Origin: Vibrio injensis
GTDB lineage: Bacteria; Pseudomonadota; Gammaproteobacteria; Enterobacterales; Vibrionaceae
Direction of reading: 5' to 3'
Assembly (NCBI RefSeq): GCF_001895205.1
Contig: NZ_BDJF01000032.1
Span: forward strand, 124,001 to 188,000
DNA: 64,000 bases
Positions 7,866-18,074 of this stretch are shown one piece after another. Position 1 is the first letter of the stretch; every line of letters begins with the position of its first letter. The notes below the pieces were generated by a model. That model did no database searches, was not told the origin of the DNA, and saw nothing but the letters and a program-made list of their open reading frames with translations. A program made the translations under genes and the position numbers.

Positions 7866-10247
7866 TTACCACCGAAAGAGATTTTTTAACCACTCTTGAG
7901 GGCGGTTCTCACACTGTTTTTTCATTTCGCCGGATCGATCCCAAACTGGCAAGGTAAATTGATTGCTGCAATCGGCTTGTAAGGCGCCCGATGCGGTAGG
8001 TTTGAAACCCATCATCGTAATCCCACTTGGCCAAGGTAATGATAAAACTTCAGGAGTACGCTGACGAAGATAGTCAGCATAGACACGTAATGCGCCACTC
8101 GCTCCGGTTAATTGTGTCGGTTGGTTATCATCGCGTCCAAGCCAAATGGTGGTCACTTCACGGCCATCAACGCCGACAAACCAGCTATCACGCCGATCAC
8201 TGCTGGTACCCGTTTTTCCAGCTAATGCCGCCCAAGCAAACTGATTAGTGAGATATCGCCCCGTACCTTGCTGAACGCCTTGTTTCATGGCGTAAGTGGT
8301 CAGCCATGCGGCTTGCTCATCCACCACCTGAGAAACTCTCGGGATTGACTGATAAAGCACATTGCCTTGTAAATCAACGACGGAACGTAGCGCAGAAAGT
8401 GGCGCTTTTCTACCGGAATTGGTCACGGTTTGATACATTTGCGCGACTTGATAAGGTGTGAGTGAAAATGCCCCTAGTAACATGGCTGGCACAGGACGAA
8501 TCTCTTGGCTATCGACACCCAATTGCTGCAAGGTTTTTGAAACATTATCAATGCCTAATGCCATACCCAGTTGTACAGTCGGTACATTGAATGATTTGGC
8601 TAACGCTTGATACAAAGGCACATCGCCTCGGTATTGACGATCAAAATTGCGCGGTGTCCAAACACTGCCCTCACTGCCTTTTAGGCTGATTGGCTTATCC
8701 ATTAAGGTGGTAGCCAAATGATAGCGTTCCGGCTGCGCGAGCGCGGTTAAGTACACAGCTGGTTTGACTAATGAACCAATCGGACGACTGGCATTGAGGG
8801 CGCGGTTAAAGCCATCATAGCCCGTGCGCTTACCTCCGACCATGGCACGAATTTCACCACTTGTCCGATCGACAGCAATCGCCGCCGCTTCTAATTCATT
8901 ACCCGCTTGCTTGGCTAATACTGGTACTTGCTCCGCAATGGCTTGCTCCAGTTTGGCTTGCGATACCGGATCAAGCGAAGTAAACACTCGTAACCCTTGA
9001 TCCGCTTGAAAGCGCTCTGCCAATTGCGATCTTAATTCAATCGAAACTTGCTGGAAATAAGCGGGTTGTCGGCTGGCGATTCTTGGTTGCGGCTGCACAT
9101 CCAATGGTCTGGCTATCGCTTGTTGATATTGTTGAGCGGTGAGAATGTTTTGATCCATCATTAATCTCAGTACCAGATCACGTCGCTCTCGCGCTCGTTC
9201 AGGAAAACGTATTGGATGATAAAAAGACGGCCCTTTGACCATTCCCACCAATAAAGCTAATTGATCAATGCGTAATTCTTGTAGAGGCTGACCAAAATAC
9301 AGGCGCGACGCTAATCCAAAACCATGAATCGCCTCACGGCCATTTTGTCCAAGGTACACTTCGTTCAGGTAAGCCTCAAGGATCCGGTCTTTACTGTAGC
9401 GATAATCAATAATCAACGCTAAGTAAGCTTCACGAACTTTTCGCCATAAGGTGCGGTCGCTGGATAAAAAGATATTTTTTGCCAATTGCTGGGTTAAGGT
9501 ACTCCCCCCCTGCACGGTTCTTCCCGCTTTGAGATTGGCAAGCATCGCACGTGCGATCGACCACGGAGAGATACCGTCATGCTGATAAAAATAACGGTCC
9601 TCGGTAGCGAGCAAGGCATCAACCATCACTTCGGGAAACTGCTCACGCCGCAGGAATAAGCGTTGCTCTAACGCATTACGCTCTAACATGCCGAGCATTT
9701 TCGGATCTAAACGGAAAAAACCGAGCTGACCTTGGCGCGCTTCCAAAGATTGGATCTGTTGTAGACCGTTTTGATCAAACGTCAACATCACGTGCCGATC
9801 CGCTTCTGGTCCATCGGCGAATTCAAAGGGACGACGAATTAACTCAATACGCGTCGCCGAAGACGAATACTCACCAGCCAAACGAGGTTGACTCACTTTA
9901 CGATAATTTAAGATATCCAATTCATTACGCACCTCGGCTAGGGTAATGCTATCGCCCGGTTGCAAGGTCAATACTCGGGCATACATTACGGTTGGTAAGT
10001 CAAACAATTGGCCTTCAAAACGCTGTTTGACCACACTATCCAAATACAGCCCAGCGAACAGTAACACAGCCAATAAAGCCAACGCACATTTCCAAGTAAT
10101 GCCCCATAATCGCCGCCACCAAGAGGGAGTGACCCGCTGAGCGGCTGAGGATCGATGGCTTTTGGCCGTCGTTTTTTTCGATGCTTTACTGGTAGGCTCT
10201 GCTTTTTTCGAAGCAGGCCGTTTAAGCGGAGTTTTTTTATTGGTCAT
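7866..10247 (-). CDS. mrcB: Penicillin-binding protein 1B
   Basis: This bifunctional peptidoglycan synthase polymerises lipid II (glycosyltransferase) and cross-links stem peptides (transpeptidase) at the inner membrane. The 793 residues contain a Lys/Ser-rich cytoplasmic tail (1-45), one membrane helix (about 52-70), and a UvrB-like regulatory domain. The GT51 domain has catalytic E216 in A-T-E-D-R-Y-F and the Q-G-G-S-T-L-T-Q-Q motif. The transpeptidase carries S-x-x-K in G-S-L-V-K and K-T-G-T-S. Its ATG overlaps the hrpB stop by 4 bp (ATGA), so the two are probably translationally coupled. The regulatory domain is where the lipoprotein activator LpoB binds in E. coli. Confidence 0.97.
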   Translation of the reverse strand: MTNKKTPLKRPASKKAEPTSKASKKTTAKSHRSSAAQRVTPSWWRRLWGITWKCALALLAVLLFAGLYLDSVVKQRFEGQLFDLPTVMYARVLTLQPGDSITLAEVRNELDILNYRKVSQPRLAGEYSSSATRIELIRRPFEFADGPEADRHVMLTFDQNGLQQIQSLEARQGQLGFFRLDPKMLGMLERNALEQRLFLRREQFPEVMVDALLATEDRYFYQHDGISPWSIARAMLANLKAGRTVQGGSTLTQQLAKNIFLSSDRTLWRKVREAYLALIIDYRYSKDRILEAYLNEVYLGQNGREAIHGFGLASRLYFGQPLQELRIDQLALLVGMVKGPSFYHPIRFPERARERRDLVLRLMMDQNILTAQQYQQAIARPLDVQPQPRIASRQPAYFQQVSIELRSQLAERFQADQGLRVFTSLDPVSQAKLEQAIAEQVPVLAKQAGNELEAAAIAVDRTSGEIRAMVGGKRTGYDGFNRALNASRPIGSLVKPAVYLTALAQPERYHLATTLMDKPISLKGSEGSVWTPRNFDRQYRGDVPLYQALAKSFNVPTVQLGMALGIDNVSKTLQQLGVDSQEIRPVPAMLLGAFSLTPYQVAQMYQTVTNSGRKAPLSALRSVVDLQGNVLYQSIPRVSQVVDEQAAWLTTYAMKQGVQQGTGRYLTNQFAWAALAGKTGTSSDRRDSWFVGVDGREVTTIWLGRDDNQPTQLTGASGALRVYADYLRQRTPEVLSLPWPSGITMMGFKPTASGALQADCSNQFTLPVWDRSGEMKKQCENRPQEWLKNLFRW

Positions 10248-12706
10248 GAGTTTAAATGTCGTTTCGTTTTCGTTGTCGCACAGTGGTTAGCCGGATCATC
10301 CGGCCAAATATGTTTTGGGTATCGCCCTTTCATCTCTTTTTGCACATCACGGTAAGCACCCTGCCAAAAACTGGCTAAATCACGGGTGATCTGCAGGGGG
10401 CGTTGCGCAGGAGACAATAACTCCATCACCACAGCAATCCGGCCTTTCGCGATCAATGGTGAGCTTTTCTCGCCAAACACTTCCTGCATTCTCACCGACA
10501 ACACCGGATCACTTCCCACTTGATAACGTATTTTTTTCCGAGTTCCGGTTGGCAAAAGATGATGAGTGGGTAACCATTCGTCTAATTGCTGATTCAAGGG
10601 CCAAGCCAAATAGGCATTCAAAGCTTCAATAACTGGCACTTGCTGCAAAGCCTTTCCTGAGCGAATCCCTATCAAATATGGTGCTAACCAATCAGCCAGA
10701 TGATTCAATAACCCTTCATCGCTCATATCAGGCCACGCCTCTTCCGGTAACCATTGGCAAGCGCAGCGCACCCGCGCAAGCCATTCTTGACTGGCACTAT
10801 CCCAATGTAATACGGAGAGCCCTTGGCGCTGGACAAAATTAAGTAAAGCCTCGGTGATTTTTTCAGATGCTGGAGCGGGAAGCGCTTGCCGAGCAATCAT
10901 TAGCTTCCCGAATCGCTGTTGTTTTTCCGCAACAAAGTGCTGGGATTTATCATCCCAATCAACCCACTCCTGCTCGATAAGACGCTCACGGTGATCGGTA
11001 ATTAATGATTGAATATCAACCTGCAGAGCCGTAAAAATTTGACTCGCTTGCTGCTGGCCACGCAACAAATCCAGCGCCAGCAAATATTGACTACTGGCAA
11101 GAGGATGATCATCAAAGGTAAAAGCACCATGGCCATTAGCTAAAACATATTGCCCATGACGCCCCCGTTGCTGGGCTAAACGATCGGGAAATGCAAAATA
11201 GGCAACACTGGCCAGCAACCGTTCATCGACATCTGAAAGACAAAAACGAGTGCTTAATAAACTGGCTAATGAGTTCGCTCGCTGATGCAACTGGGATGAT
11301 TGACGATGTAAGCGCTGCTGCCAACGATGCAGACTGTGCTGAATATCCAGTATTTGTCGTTCTGGCTCTTCCAATAGAACCGTTAAGGCCAAAGCCGCGG
11401 ATAAATAAGCCGCCCCTTGAGAAGCCGCCCAAATAAGCATTGCTGCTAATCTAGGCTCAACACCTAATTGATGAGCTTGTTTTCCCGCACGAGTCAGTTG
11501 CCCCCGCGTATCCAGTAATTGTAATTCAGACAATAATGCTTGAGCTTGCTGAAGAGCGGAGGATGGCGGAACATCTAACCATAATAAATCACTGGCTGAT
11601 TGCGCTCCCCATTGAGCAAGTTCTAAAGCTAGCGAGGCTAAATCACTGTGTAAAATTTCTGGTGGTGGTGCAAATGGCTGCTGTTTCATCTGCGCTTCAC
11701 TATACAGTCGCACGCACAAACCTGGCTCTAAACGCCCAGCACGACCAGCTCTTTGTTGAGCCGAAGACTGACTAATTCTGACTTGCTCTAAACGAGTAAT
11801 CCCCGTTTTCAAATCAAAATGAGCTCGCCGCTCAAGTCCTGAATCAACCACTAAACGAATACCCTCAATGGTTAATGAGGTCTCGGCAATATTGGTCGCT
11901 AACACCACTTTACGTTGGTCACTCTTTGCAGGAAGCAGCGCTTGTTGTTGCTGCTCAAAAGGCATCTGACCAAATAAGCCATGCACGCTAATCTCGGCAG
12001 GCAAATCGCTAAGCTTCTGTTGTAACTGACTGATACTGGCCGCGCTGGGTAAAAACGCCAACAACGAGCCGTGTTGATGGGCGAGCAAACCACGAATCTG
12101 CTGTTCCATGGCTGCCAGCCAGTTTTGGTTGGCCGATAACGGATAATAATCGACCGTAACGGGATAACTGCGCCCTTGAGATTCAAGATAAGCGGCTAAA
12201 GGTAATAACGTTTGTAATGCCGTGCTGTCTAATGTGGCGGACATAACCACTATTTTTAAGTCATCACGCAGTGCCATTTGTACTTCTAAGCTGAATGCTA
12301 AGGCGGTATCTGCTTGGAGACTGCGTTCGTGAAATTCATCAAAGATCACTAAGTCAATGCCTTTTAACTCTGGATCGTGCTGAATCATCCGCGTCATGAC
12401 CCCTTCAGTGACGACTTCTAACCGTGTCTGTGCACTAACCTGACTCTCACCGCGCACTCGATATCCCACCGTTTGACCAACCGACTCTGCCAATTGCTGG
12501 GCTAAATAATAAGCAATATTACGCGCAGCAAGCCTTCGTGGCTCAAGCATAATGATCTTGCCCTGAATAATATTTGCCTGCAGAAGTTGTAGTGGGAAAC
12601 GGGTCGATTTTCCGGCTCCAGGAGGCGCTTTAAGGATCACTTGATTTTGCTGCTGAATAGCACGAAGTAATTCAGGAATAACCGCATCAATAGGTAAAGC
12701 TGACAA
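10244..12706 (-). CDS. hrpB: ATP-dependent helicase HrpB
   Basis: HrpB is a DEAH-box type putative RNA helicase of about 820 residues. Visible motifs are Walker A (A-P-P-G-A-G-K-S-T), motif II written D-E-F-H, S-A-T-L-D (motif III), and Q-R-A-G-R-A-G-R (motif VI). The family-specific HrpB C-terminus follows. An upstream ATG (12766) is open in frame. The TTG at 12706 is better: it is preceded by GAGAAGGA with 7-nt spacing, and translation from it begins S-A-L-P-I, aligning with the E. coli start. The extra 20 residues from the upstream ATG have no family counterpart. The gene is first of a hrpB-mrcB pair. Its cellular RNA target is not known. Confidence 0.93.
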   Translation of the reverse strand: MSALPIDAVIPELLRAIQQQNQVILKAPPGAGKSTRFPLQLLQANIIQGKIIMLEPRRLAARNIAYYLAQQLAESVGQTVGYRVRGESQVSAQTRLEVVTEGVMTRMIQHDPELKGIDLVIFDEFHERSLQADTALAFSLEVQMALRDDLKIVVMSATLDSTALQTLLPLAAYLESQGRSYPVTVDYYPLSANQNWLAAMEQQIRGLLAHQHGSLLAFLPSAASISQLQQKLSDLPAEISVHGLFGQMPFEQQQQALLPAKSDQRKVVLATNIAETSLTIEGIRLVVDSGLERRAHFDLKTGITRLEQVRISQSSAQQRAGRAGRLEPGLCVRLYSEAQMKQQPFAPPPEILHSDLASLALELAQWGAQSASDLLWLDVPPSSALQQAQALLSELQLLDTRGQLTRAGKQAHQLGVEPRLAAMLIWAASQGAAYLSAALALTVLLEEPERQILDIQHSLHRWQQRLHRQSSQLHQRANSLASLLSTRFCLSDVDERLLASVAYFAFPDRLAQQRGRHGQYVLANGHGAFTFDDHPLASSQYLLALDLLRGQQQASQIFTALQVDIQSLITDHRERLIEQEWVDWDDKSQHFVAEKQQRFGKLMIARQALPAPASEKITEALLNFVQRQGLSVLHWDSASQEWLARVRCACQWLPEEAWPDMSDEGLLNHLADWLAPYLIGIRSGKALQQVPVIEALNAYLAWPLNQQLDEWLPTHHLLPTGTRKKIRYQVGSDPVLSVRMQEVFGEKSSPLIAKGRIAVVMELLSPAQRPLQITRDLASFWQGAYRDVQKEMKGRYPKHIWPDDPANHCATTKTKRHLNS

Positions 12707-12935
12707 AATAGTGTCCTTCTCAAAAAGCAACACAGCATTGTACATAAAAACAGTAGTGAAACCCAACTAACTTACTTTCAGTGCATTATGTTGTGTCCCG
12801 AAAGTAAACCTTTTACAAACAGTAAAAAACCAGACGCGATAGGCATGATTGATGGTCAATCCGAATCACTCAACGTGCCTTTAGATTGTTTTTAACGTAT
12901 AAAATAAGCCTTTCCCTTATCAAACTGGTTATCGG

Positions 12936-13682
12936 ATGCAATTTACCCCTGAGCTACACAGCGCCATCTTAATCAAACGCTACAAACGGTTTTTAGCTGA
13001 TGTCCAATTAGACGATGGATCGGTCATGACCATTCACTGCGCCAATACGGGAGCAATGACGGGCTGTGCTCAGCCCGGCAGTCGAGTATGGTACTCCACC
13101 TCGGACAATCCTAAACGTAAATATCCACACAGTTGGGAACTCACCGAGACCACCGCCTCCCACCAAATAGTGGTGAATACTCTAAGAGCTAATCAATTGG
13201 CACTAGAAGCAATAGAAAATGGCACGATTAAAGAGCTACAAGGCTATTCACAGCGGCACTGCGAAGTCAAATATGGTCAAGAAAATAGCCGCATCGATCT
13301 CTTGCTTAGTGGCCCAGATTTGCCAAACTGTTATGTAGAAGTGAAAAGCGTCACTTTACTCGATGATCGTTATCTCGGTGATTACGTAGGAAAGCAATCC
13401 ATCGGCCAAGGTTACTTCCCAGATGCCGTGACCATACGGGGACAAAAACATTTACGTGAACTGACTGAAATGGCCAAAAATGGGAGCAGAGCAGTACTTT
13501 TATTCGCTGTTTTACATTCAGGGATTGAAAAAGTCTCTATCGCTCACCATATTGACGCAAACTATTCACAATTGTTAACCATGGCTCAAGAAGCCGGTGT
13601 CGAAGTGCTGTGTTATAAAGCACAACTTTCACCACGAGAAATCCAATTGGTATCGCCCATCGAGTTTGTGCCTGCACTGTAA
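12936..13682 (+). CDS. sfsA: DNA-binding protein SfsA
   Basis: SfsA (sugar fermentation stimulation protein) is 248 residues, within a few residues of the usual family length. The N-terminal part is an OB-like fold (H-C-A-N-T-G-A-M motif near residue 35). The C-terminal part is a nuclease-like fold with E-V-K-S-V-T near residue 135. In E. coli, overexpression raises maltose-gene expression with CRP, but the biochemical role is still vague. It stands alone between divergent hrpB and downstream dksA, the conserved gammaproteobacterial sfsA-dksA-gluQ-pcnB-folK-pan order. Confidence 0.93.
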   Translation: MQFTPELHSAILIKRYKRFLADVQLDDGSVMTIHCANTGAMTGCAQPGSRVWYSTSDNPKRKYPHSWELTETTASHQIVVNTLRANQLALEAIENGTIKELQGYSQRHCEVKYGQENSRIDLLLSGPDLPNCYVEVKSVTLLDDRYLGDYVGKQSIGQGYFPDAVTIRGQKHLRELTEMAKNGSRAVLLFAVLHSGIEKVSIAHHIDANYSQLLTMAQEAGVEVLCYKAQLSPREIQLVSPIEFVPAL

Positions 13683-13772
13683 AAAATGACGGCACCTTCA
13701 CATTGACGATAACTTTACGATTGAGTATTTGCCTCGGACCCTTCTTTTTGCTATAGATACCCGCCTCAAATT

Positions 13773-13788
13773 AACTGCTCTCGCAGTT
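13773..13788 (+). promoter_or_regulatory. Small hairpin in the dksA leader
   Basis: AACTGC and GCAGTT pair around a TCTC tetraloop 27 bp before the dksA ATG. It has no T tract, so it is not a terminator. It may affect the dksA mRNA leader; function unknown. Confidence 0.3.
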
Positions 13789-13814
13789 GACTAGGTGTTA
13801 GTAGGAGATGCTGT

Positions 13815-14261
13815 ATGCCAGAATCCAAAAAGAAAACGCTAGGCACCCTAGCCATTGCAGGTGTTGAGCCATATCAGACCAAACCCGGTGAAGAGTATAT
13901 GTCACCGGATCAGATCGCTCATTTTACTAAAATTTTAGAAGCTTGGCGTAACCAGCTTAGGGAAGAGGTCAGTCGCACCGTTCACCATATGCAGGATGAA
14001 GCAGCAAACTTTCCCGATCCGGTGGATCGCGCCTCTCAGGAAGAAGAATTTAGCCTAGAACTGCGTAACCGCGATCGTGAACGTCGCTTGATCAAAAAAA
14101 TTGAAAAGACGCTCGATAAGATCAAAGAAGACGATTTCGGCTTCTGTGAATCTTGCGGTGTTGAAATCGGTATTCGCCGTTTAGAAGCTCGTCCAACGGC
14201 AGATTTGTGTATCGATTGTAAGACACTGGCTGAAATCAAAGAAAAGCAGATGATGGGCTAA
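13815..14261 (+). CDS. dksA: RNA polymerase-binding transcription factor DksA
   Basis: DksA binds the RNA polymerase secondary channel and, with ppGpp, represses rRNA promoters and activates amino-acid operons. The 148-residue protein has the expected two long helices (about 33-110). The coiled-coil tip carries D-P-V-D, the essential acidic tip. A C4 zinc finger follows: C-E-S-C at about residue 112 and C-I-D-C at about 133. The RBS is GTAGGAG before the ATG at 13815. A strong terminator follows 28 bp after the stop, so dksA may often be transcribed separately from gluQ. Confidence 0.98.
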   Translation: MPESKKKTLGTLAIAGVEPYQTKPGEEYMSPDQIAHFTKILEAWRNQLREEVSRTVHHMQDEAANFPDPVDRASQEEEFSLELRNRDRERRLIKKIEKTLDKIKEDDFGFCESCGVEIGIRRLEARPTADLCIDCKTLAEIKEKQMMG

Positions 14262-14289
14262 GTAAAGCCTCAGCACTGATTGATGATAA

Positions 14290-14316
14290 AAAAGGAGCAC
14301 AACGCTCCTTTTTTAT
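14290..14316 (+). terminator. Terminator after dksA
   Basis: A 9-bp stem (AAAAGGAGC with GCTCCTTTT) and a 5-nt loop continue into a T run. It separates dksA from gluQ. Confidence 0.9.
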
Positions 14317-14417
14317 TGGCAATGATTCCCTTACTATTGAAGACTACTACGCTCACGTTGTGGCGGATATGGTCCATTCAACGGACGATATTTTTACTGC
14401 ATTTAACTGTCATCACT

Positions 14418-15287
14418 ATGAATTACATCGGTCGCTTCGCTCCCTCACCTTCTGGTCCATTGCATTTTGGATCGCTCATTGCTGCATTGGGCAGTTATTT
14501 TCAAGCCAAAAGTCAGCAAGGAAAATGGTTGGTACGCATTGAAGATCTCGACCCACCACGAGAGATGCCCGGCGCGGCACAATGGATCTTACAAGCTCTG
14601 GAAGCTTATGGCCTAAGGTGGGATGGCGAAATCGTTTATCAAAGCCAGCGGCATGCTCTCTATCAAGAGCAAATCGATACTTGGCTAGATTCAGGGCAAG
14701 CCTATCGCTGCCAATGCACTCGCCAACAGATCAAACAAAGTGGTGGATTTTACATCGGCACTTGCCGCAATTCAGTGCTCACCACACAGCAACCGTGTGC
14801 AATTCGTCTACGTATGGACCATCCGACCTATCAATTCACGGATTTAAAACAAGGCCAAATAGCCATTCCTAGAGCATTAGCAGAAGAAGATTTTATCATC
14901 AAACGCCGTGATGGCTTATTTGCTTACAATCTCGCCGTCGTTATTGATGATATCGAACAAGGTGTCACAGAAGTCGTTCGTGGAGCCGATTTAATTGAGC
15001 CAACAGGACGACAAATTAGCCTGTATCACACTTTACAACAAAAGCCGATTCGCTACTTACATTTACCATTGGCGATGGATGGTAACGGGAATAAACTCTC
15101 TAAACAAAATCACGCCCCAGCGATTGATATTGATCATCCCAAACCGACGTTGATTCGCGCGATGCAGTTTTTAGGCTTTGTCATACCCGACGATGTTATC
15201 GATGCTCAGCTCGATGAGATCATCACTTGGGGATGTCAACATTGGCAAGTCGCCCAGCTCCCTGAAGCGACAAAGATCACACCGTGA
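14418..15287 (+). CDS. gluQ: Glutamyl-Q tRNA(Asp) synthetase
   Basis: GluQ (YadB) attaches glutamate to the queuosine base at the wobble position of tRNA(Asp), not to the tRNA 3' end. The 289-residue protein is a truncated GluRS lacking the anticodon-binding domain. It has a HIGH-like motif (P-L-H-F-G-S), a KMSKS-like K-L-S-K-Q-N, and a zinc site built from C-Q-C and a later cysteine in Y-I-G-T-C-R. The frame stays open upstream to 14280, but the ATG at 14418 begins M-N-Y-I-G-R-F-A-P-S-P-S-G, the family start, and the longer N-terminus overlaps the dksA terminator. The dksA-gluQ order is conserved. Confidence 0.95.
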   Translation: MNYIGRFAPSPSGPLHFGSLIAALGSYFQAKSQQGKWLVRIEDLDPPREMPGAAQWILQALEAYGLRWDGEIVYQSQRHALYQEQIDTWLDSGQAYRCQCTRQQIKQSGGFYIGTCRNSVLTTQQPCAIRLRMDHPTYQFTDLKQGQIAIPRALAEEDFIIKRRDGLFAYNLAVVIDDIEQGVTEVVRGADLIEPTGRQISLYHTLQQKPIRYLHLPLAMDGNGNKLSKQNHAPAIDIDHPKPTLIRAMQFLGFVIPDDVIDAQLDEIITWGCQHWQVAQLPEATKITP

Positions 15288-15391
15288 TTCTCAAACGACG
15301 CTATGTACGCTATTATTAGCCGCAATTCGGCCCATTTAAGCCACAACAGGTGCACCACAACGCTTGAATAGCCAACACCAATCATTGTCAG

Positions 15392-16765
15392 ATGCACATG
15401 AATAATAATGAAATAGAAAAACGCGAACCTCGCGTATACCCAGAGCTTGCGCTCAATGTAATCACTCGCCAAGAGCATAATATCTCTCGGCAGTTGATTA
15501 GCGAAAATGCCTTAAAAGTCTTGTATCGTTTACACGGTGCGGGATTCGAGGCTTATTTAGTCGGAGGAGGCGTACGCGACTTACTGCTCAACCAGACTCC
15601 AAAAGACTTTGATATTGCTACCAACGCAACCCCAGAGCAAATCCGTCAGTTATTTCGTAACTGTCGTTTGATCGGTCGCCGCTTTCGTTTAGCACACATC
15701 ATGTTTGGCCGTGACGTCATTGAAGTGGCAACCTTCCGTGGCCACCATCAAGAGATCAATCAACAGATCGCGGCGCAATCCGAAGCAGGTATGCTGCTAC
15801 GCGATAACGTTTATGGCACCATCGATGAAGATGCAGAACGTCGCGATTTCACAGTCAATGCTATGTACTACAACATCGCTGACTACAGCATTCATGATTA
15901 TGCTGGTGGCATTGAAGATCTCGATGATAAGCTGATCCGCTTAATCGGCGATCCGCAAACTCGCTATCGTGAAGATCCGGTGCGCATGCTACGCGCGATT
16001 CGTTTCGCGGTTAAATTGGACTTTGATATCGAAGAAGATACCGCAGCACCGATTGAAGCTCTGGCGCCATTATTAAAAGAGATCCCTTCGGCACGTTTGT
16101 ACGAAGAATCACTGAAAATGCTGCAAAGTGGCTATGGTTTAGAAACCTATCATTTGATGCGTGAATACAACTTATTCCAACAGTTGTTCCCACACGTAGC
16201 CAAATACTTTACGGAAGATTACTCATCACAAACTGAGCAAATGCTTGATCTGGTGCTTGATTCTACCGATTTGCGTATCGAAGAAGGCAAACGCATCAAT
16301 CCAGCCTTTATGTTTGCGGCGTTTCTTTGGTACCCAATGGTTACGATTGCTGAACAATTAATGGCATCCAAAAACCTGAGTTTTTACGATGCAGTCATGG
16401 AAGCAAGTAACGATATTCTTGACCAAGTGGTTAAGTCGATTGCCATTCCTCGTCGTCATACCACGACCATTCGCGAAATTTGGCAAATGCAGTTGCGCTT
16501 ACCACGCCGTAACGGCAAACGAGCTTTCCGCTTATTAGAGCTCAATAAGTTCCGTGCTGGATTTGACTTCCTTGAAATGCGCGGTGAAATTGAAGGCGGT
16601 GACGTGCGAAAACTCGCTAAATGGTGGCAAACGTTCCAAAATGCGGGGCGTAATATGCGCCAAGCCATGGTTAACGATCTAGACAGTACCGAGGAAGGAC
16701 CAACGACTCGTCGCCGCAAGCCGTCTACTCGTAAGCGTAAACCTAAGGGTAAAACAGCGCTATGA
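15392..16765 (+). CDS. pcnB: Poly(A) polymerase I
   Basis: PcnB adds 3' poly(A) tails that promote RNA decay by PNPase and RNase E. The 457-residue enzyme is a class II nucleotidyltransferase. The L-V-G-G-G-V-R-D-L-L-L motif and the catalytic D-x-D (K-D-F-D-I-A) lie near residues 55-75, an R-R-D-F-T-V-N-A motif near 150, then the neck, body and C-terminal PAP domains. The C-terminus (about 435-457) is very rich in Arg and Lys, typical of PcnB and distinguishing it from the CCA enzyme at 62392. The ATG at 15392 and another two codons later are both possible; an in-frame stop lies just upstream. Its stop overlaps folK by 4 bp. Confidence 0.96.
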   Translation: MHMNNNEIEKREPRVYPELALNVITRQEHNISRQLISENALKVLYRLHGAGFEAYLVGGGVRDLLLNQTPKDFDIATNATPEQIRQLFRNCRLIGRRFRLAHIMFGRDVIEVATFRGHHQEINQQIAAQSEAGMLLRDNVYGTIDEDAERRDFTVNAMYYNIADYSIHDYAGGIEDLDDKLIRLIGDPQTRYREDPVRMLRAIRFAVKLDFDIEEDTAAPIEALAPLLKEIPSARLYEESLKMLQSGYGLETYHLMREYNLFQQLFPHVAKYFTEDYSSQTEQMLDLVLDSTDLRIEEGKRINPAFMFAAFLWYPMVTIAEQLMASKNLSFYDAVMEASNDILDQVVKSIAIPRRHTTTIREIWQMQLRLPRRNGKRAFRLLELNKFRAGFDFLEMRGEIEGGDVRKLAKWWQTFQNAGRNMRQAMVNDLDSTEEGPTTRRRKPSTRKRKPKGKTAL

Positions 16766-17253
16766 CCATCGCTTATATTGCGGTTGGCAGTAATTTAGCG
16801 GATCCAGCATCACAAGCCAGACAAGCTATTGAAGCACTGAAACAGCTGCCGCAATCACAGTTTATTGCCAGCTCATCGCTGTACAGTAGTACACCAATGG
16901 GGCCTAAAGATCAGCCGGAATACATCAACGCCGTCGTCGCGATTGATACGCAGCTCGGTCCATTCGCTCTGCTCGATTGCACCCAAGCTATCGAGCTAGA
17001 GCACGGACGTGAGCGCAAAGCGGAGCGCTGGGGACCAAGAACGCTCGATTTAGATATCCTGCTTTATGGCGATGAGATCATTGATTCACCACGTTTAACG
17101 GTACCTCACTACGGTATGAAAGTGCGTGAATTCGTACTTTATCCCCTAGCTGAAATCGTCCCTGATTTATCTCTCCCTGATGGAACTAAGCTGAGCGATC
17201 TACTACCAAAAATTGATCGTAATGGACTTAGTATTTGGCATTCGCCAACCTGA
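16762..17253 (+). CDS. folK: HPPK, folate biosynthesis pyrophosphokinase
   Basis: FolK transfers pyrophosphate from ATP to 6-hydroxymethyl-7,8-dihydropterin, a step before dihydropteroate synthase in folate synthesis. The length of 163 residues is typical. The signature near residues 86-102 includes R-W-G-P-R-T-L-D-L-D-I-L, with the two metal-binding aspartates. The start ATG overlaps the pcnB stop (ATGA), and panB begins 15 bp after the stop. It therefore belongs to a pcnB-folK-panB-panC transcription unit, the arrangement known from E. coli. Confidence 0.97.
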   Translation: MTIAYIAVGSNLADPASQARQAIEALKQLPQSQFIASSSLYSSTPMGPKDQPEYINAVVAIDTQLGPFALLDCTQAIELEHGRERKAERWGPRTLDLDILLYGDEIIDSPRLTVPHYGMKVREFVLYPLAEIVPDLSLPDGTKLSDLLPKIDRNGLSIWHSPT

Positions 17254-17268
17254 GTATAAGGACAGCCC

Positions 17269-18063
17269 ATGAAAAAAATAACCATTAACGACCTGATGAA
17301 CTGGAAACAGCAAGGCCGTAAATTTCCAACGGTAACCGCCTACGATGCGAGTTTTGCTCAATTGTTTGAAAGCCAAGAGATGCCAGTGTTATTGGTTGGT
17401 GATTCACTCGGCATGGTACTGCAAGGACAAAATGATACGCTGCCAGTCACCATTGCTGATATTGCTTATCATACGCGCTGTGTAAGAGCTGGCAGCCCCA
17501 ATTGCCTACTGATGGCAGATATGCCATTCATGAGTTACGCCACGCCAGAGCAAGCATGTGAGAACGCCGCTCAGCTAATACGTGCAGGGGCCAATATGGT
17601 CAAGATTGAAGGCGGTGACTGGTTAGTCGAAACAGTGAAAATGCTCACTGAACGCGCCGTTCCAGTATGCGCTCATTTAGGGCTTACTCCTCAATCAGTC
17701 AATATTTTTGGTGGTTATAAAGTACAAGGTCGTGAACAAGACAAAGCTGATCGTATGGTTAAAGATGCGATCGCCTTACAAGACGCAGGGGCACAACTGA
17801 TTGTATTAGAGTGTGTACCCGCAGCATTGGCGAAAAGGATCACTGAGTTACTTGACGTGCCGGTGATTGGCATTGGTGCTGGTAACAGCACGGATGGACA
17901 AATCTTAGTGATGCACGACATGTTCGGTATTTCCGCCAATTATATGCCCAAATTTTCCAAAAATTTCCTCGCAGAAACCGGAGATATGCGCCAAGCGGTC
18001 GCCAAATATATGGCGGATGTATTGAGTGGCGCGTTTCCTGATGATGCACATACTATTGCCTAA
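17269..18063 (+). CDS. panB: Ketopantoate hydroxymethyltransferase
   Basis: PanB makes ketopantoate from alpha-ketoisovalerate and methylene-THF, the first committed step of pantothenate and CoA synthesis. The 264-residue TIM barrel has the metal and substrate motifs V-T-A-Y-D-A near residue 21, G-D-S-L-G-M near 45, and K-I-E-G-G near 115. The RBS is AAGGACAG before the ATG. It is followed after 11 bp by panC, the enzyme that uses its product (after PanE/IlvC reduction to pantoate). Confidence 0.97.
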   Translation: MKKITINDLMNWKQQGRKFPTVTAYDASFAQLFESQEMPVLLVGDSLGMVLQGQNDTLPVTIADIAYHTRCVRAGSPNCLLMADMPFMSYATPEQACENAAQLIRAGANMVKIEGGDWLVETVKMLTERAVPVCAHLGLTPQSVNIFGGYKVQGREQDKADRMVKDAIALQDAGAQLIVLECVPAALAKRITELLDVPVIGIGAGNSTDGQILVMHDMFGISANYMPKFSKNFLAETGDMRQAVAKYMADVLSGAFPDDAHTIA

Positions 18064-18074
18064 AGGAGTAATCC

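Noticed and set aside
14318..14417. An open, protein-like reading frame between the dksA terminator and gluQ, running into gluQ in another frame
   Set aside because: It has no good start or ribosome-binding site, it continues in a shadow frame through gluQ, and the conserved gluQ start at 14418 explains the region.
14280..14417. Longer N-terminus for gluQ from an upstream ATG
   Set aside because: It would begin inside the dksA terminator and adds residues with no similarity to the family; the M-N-Y-I-G-R-F start fits the family.
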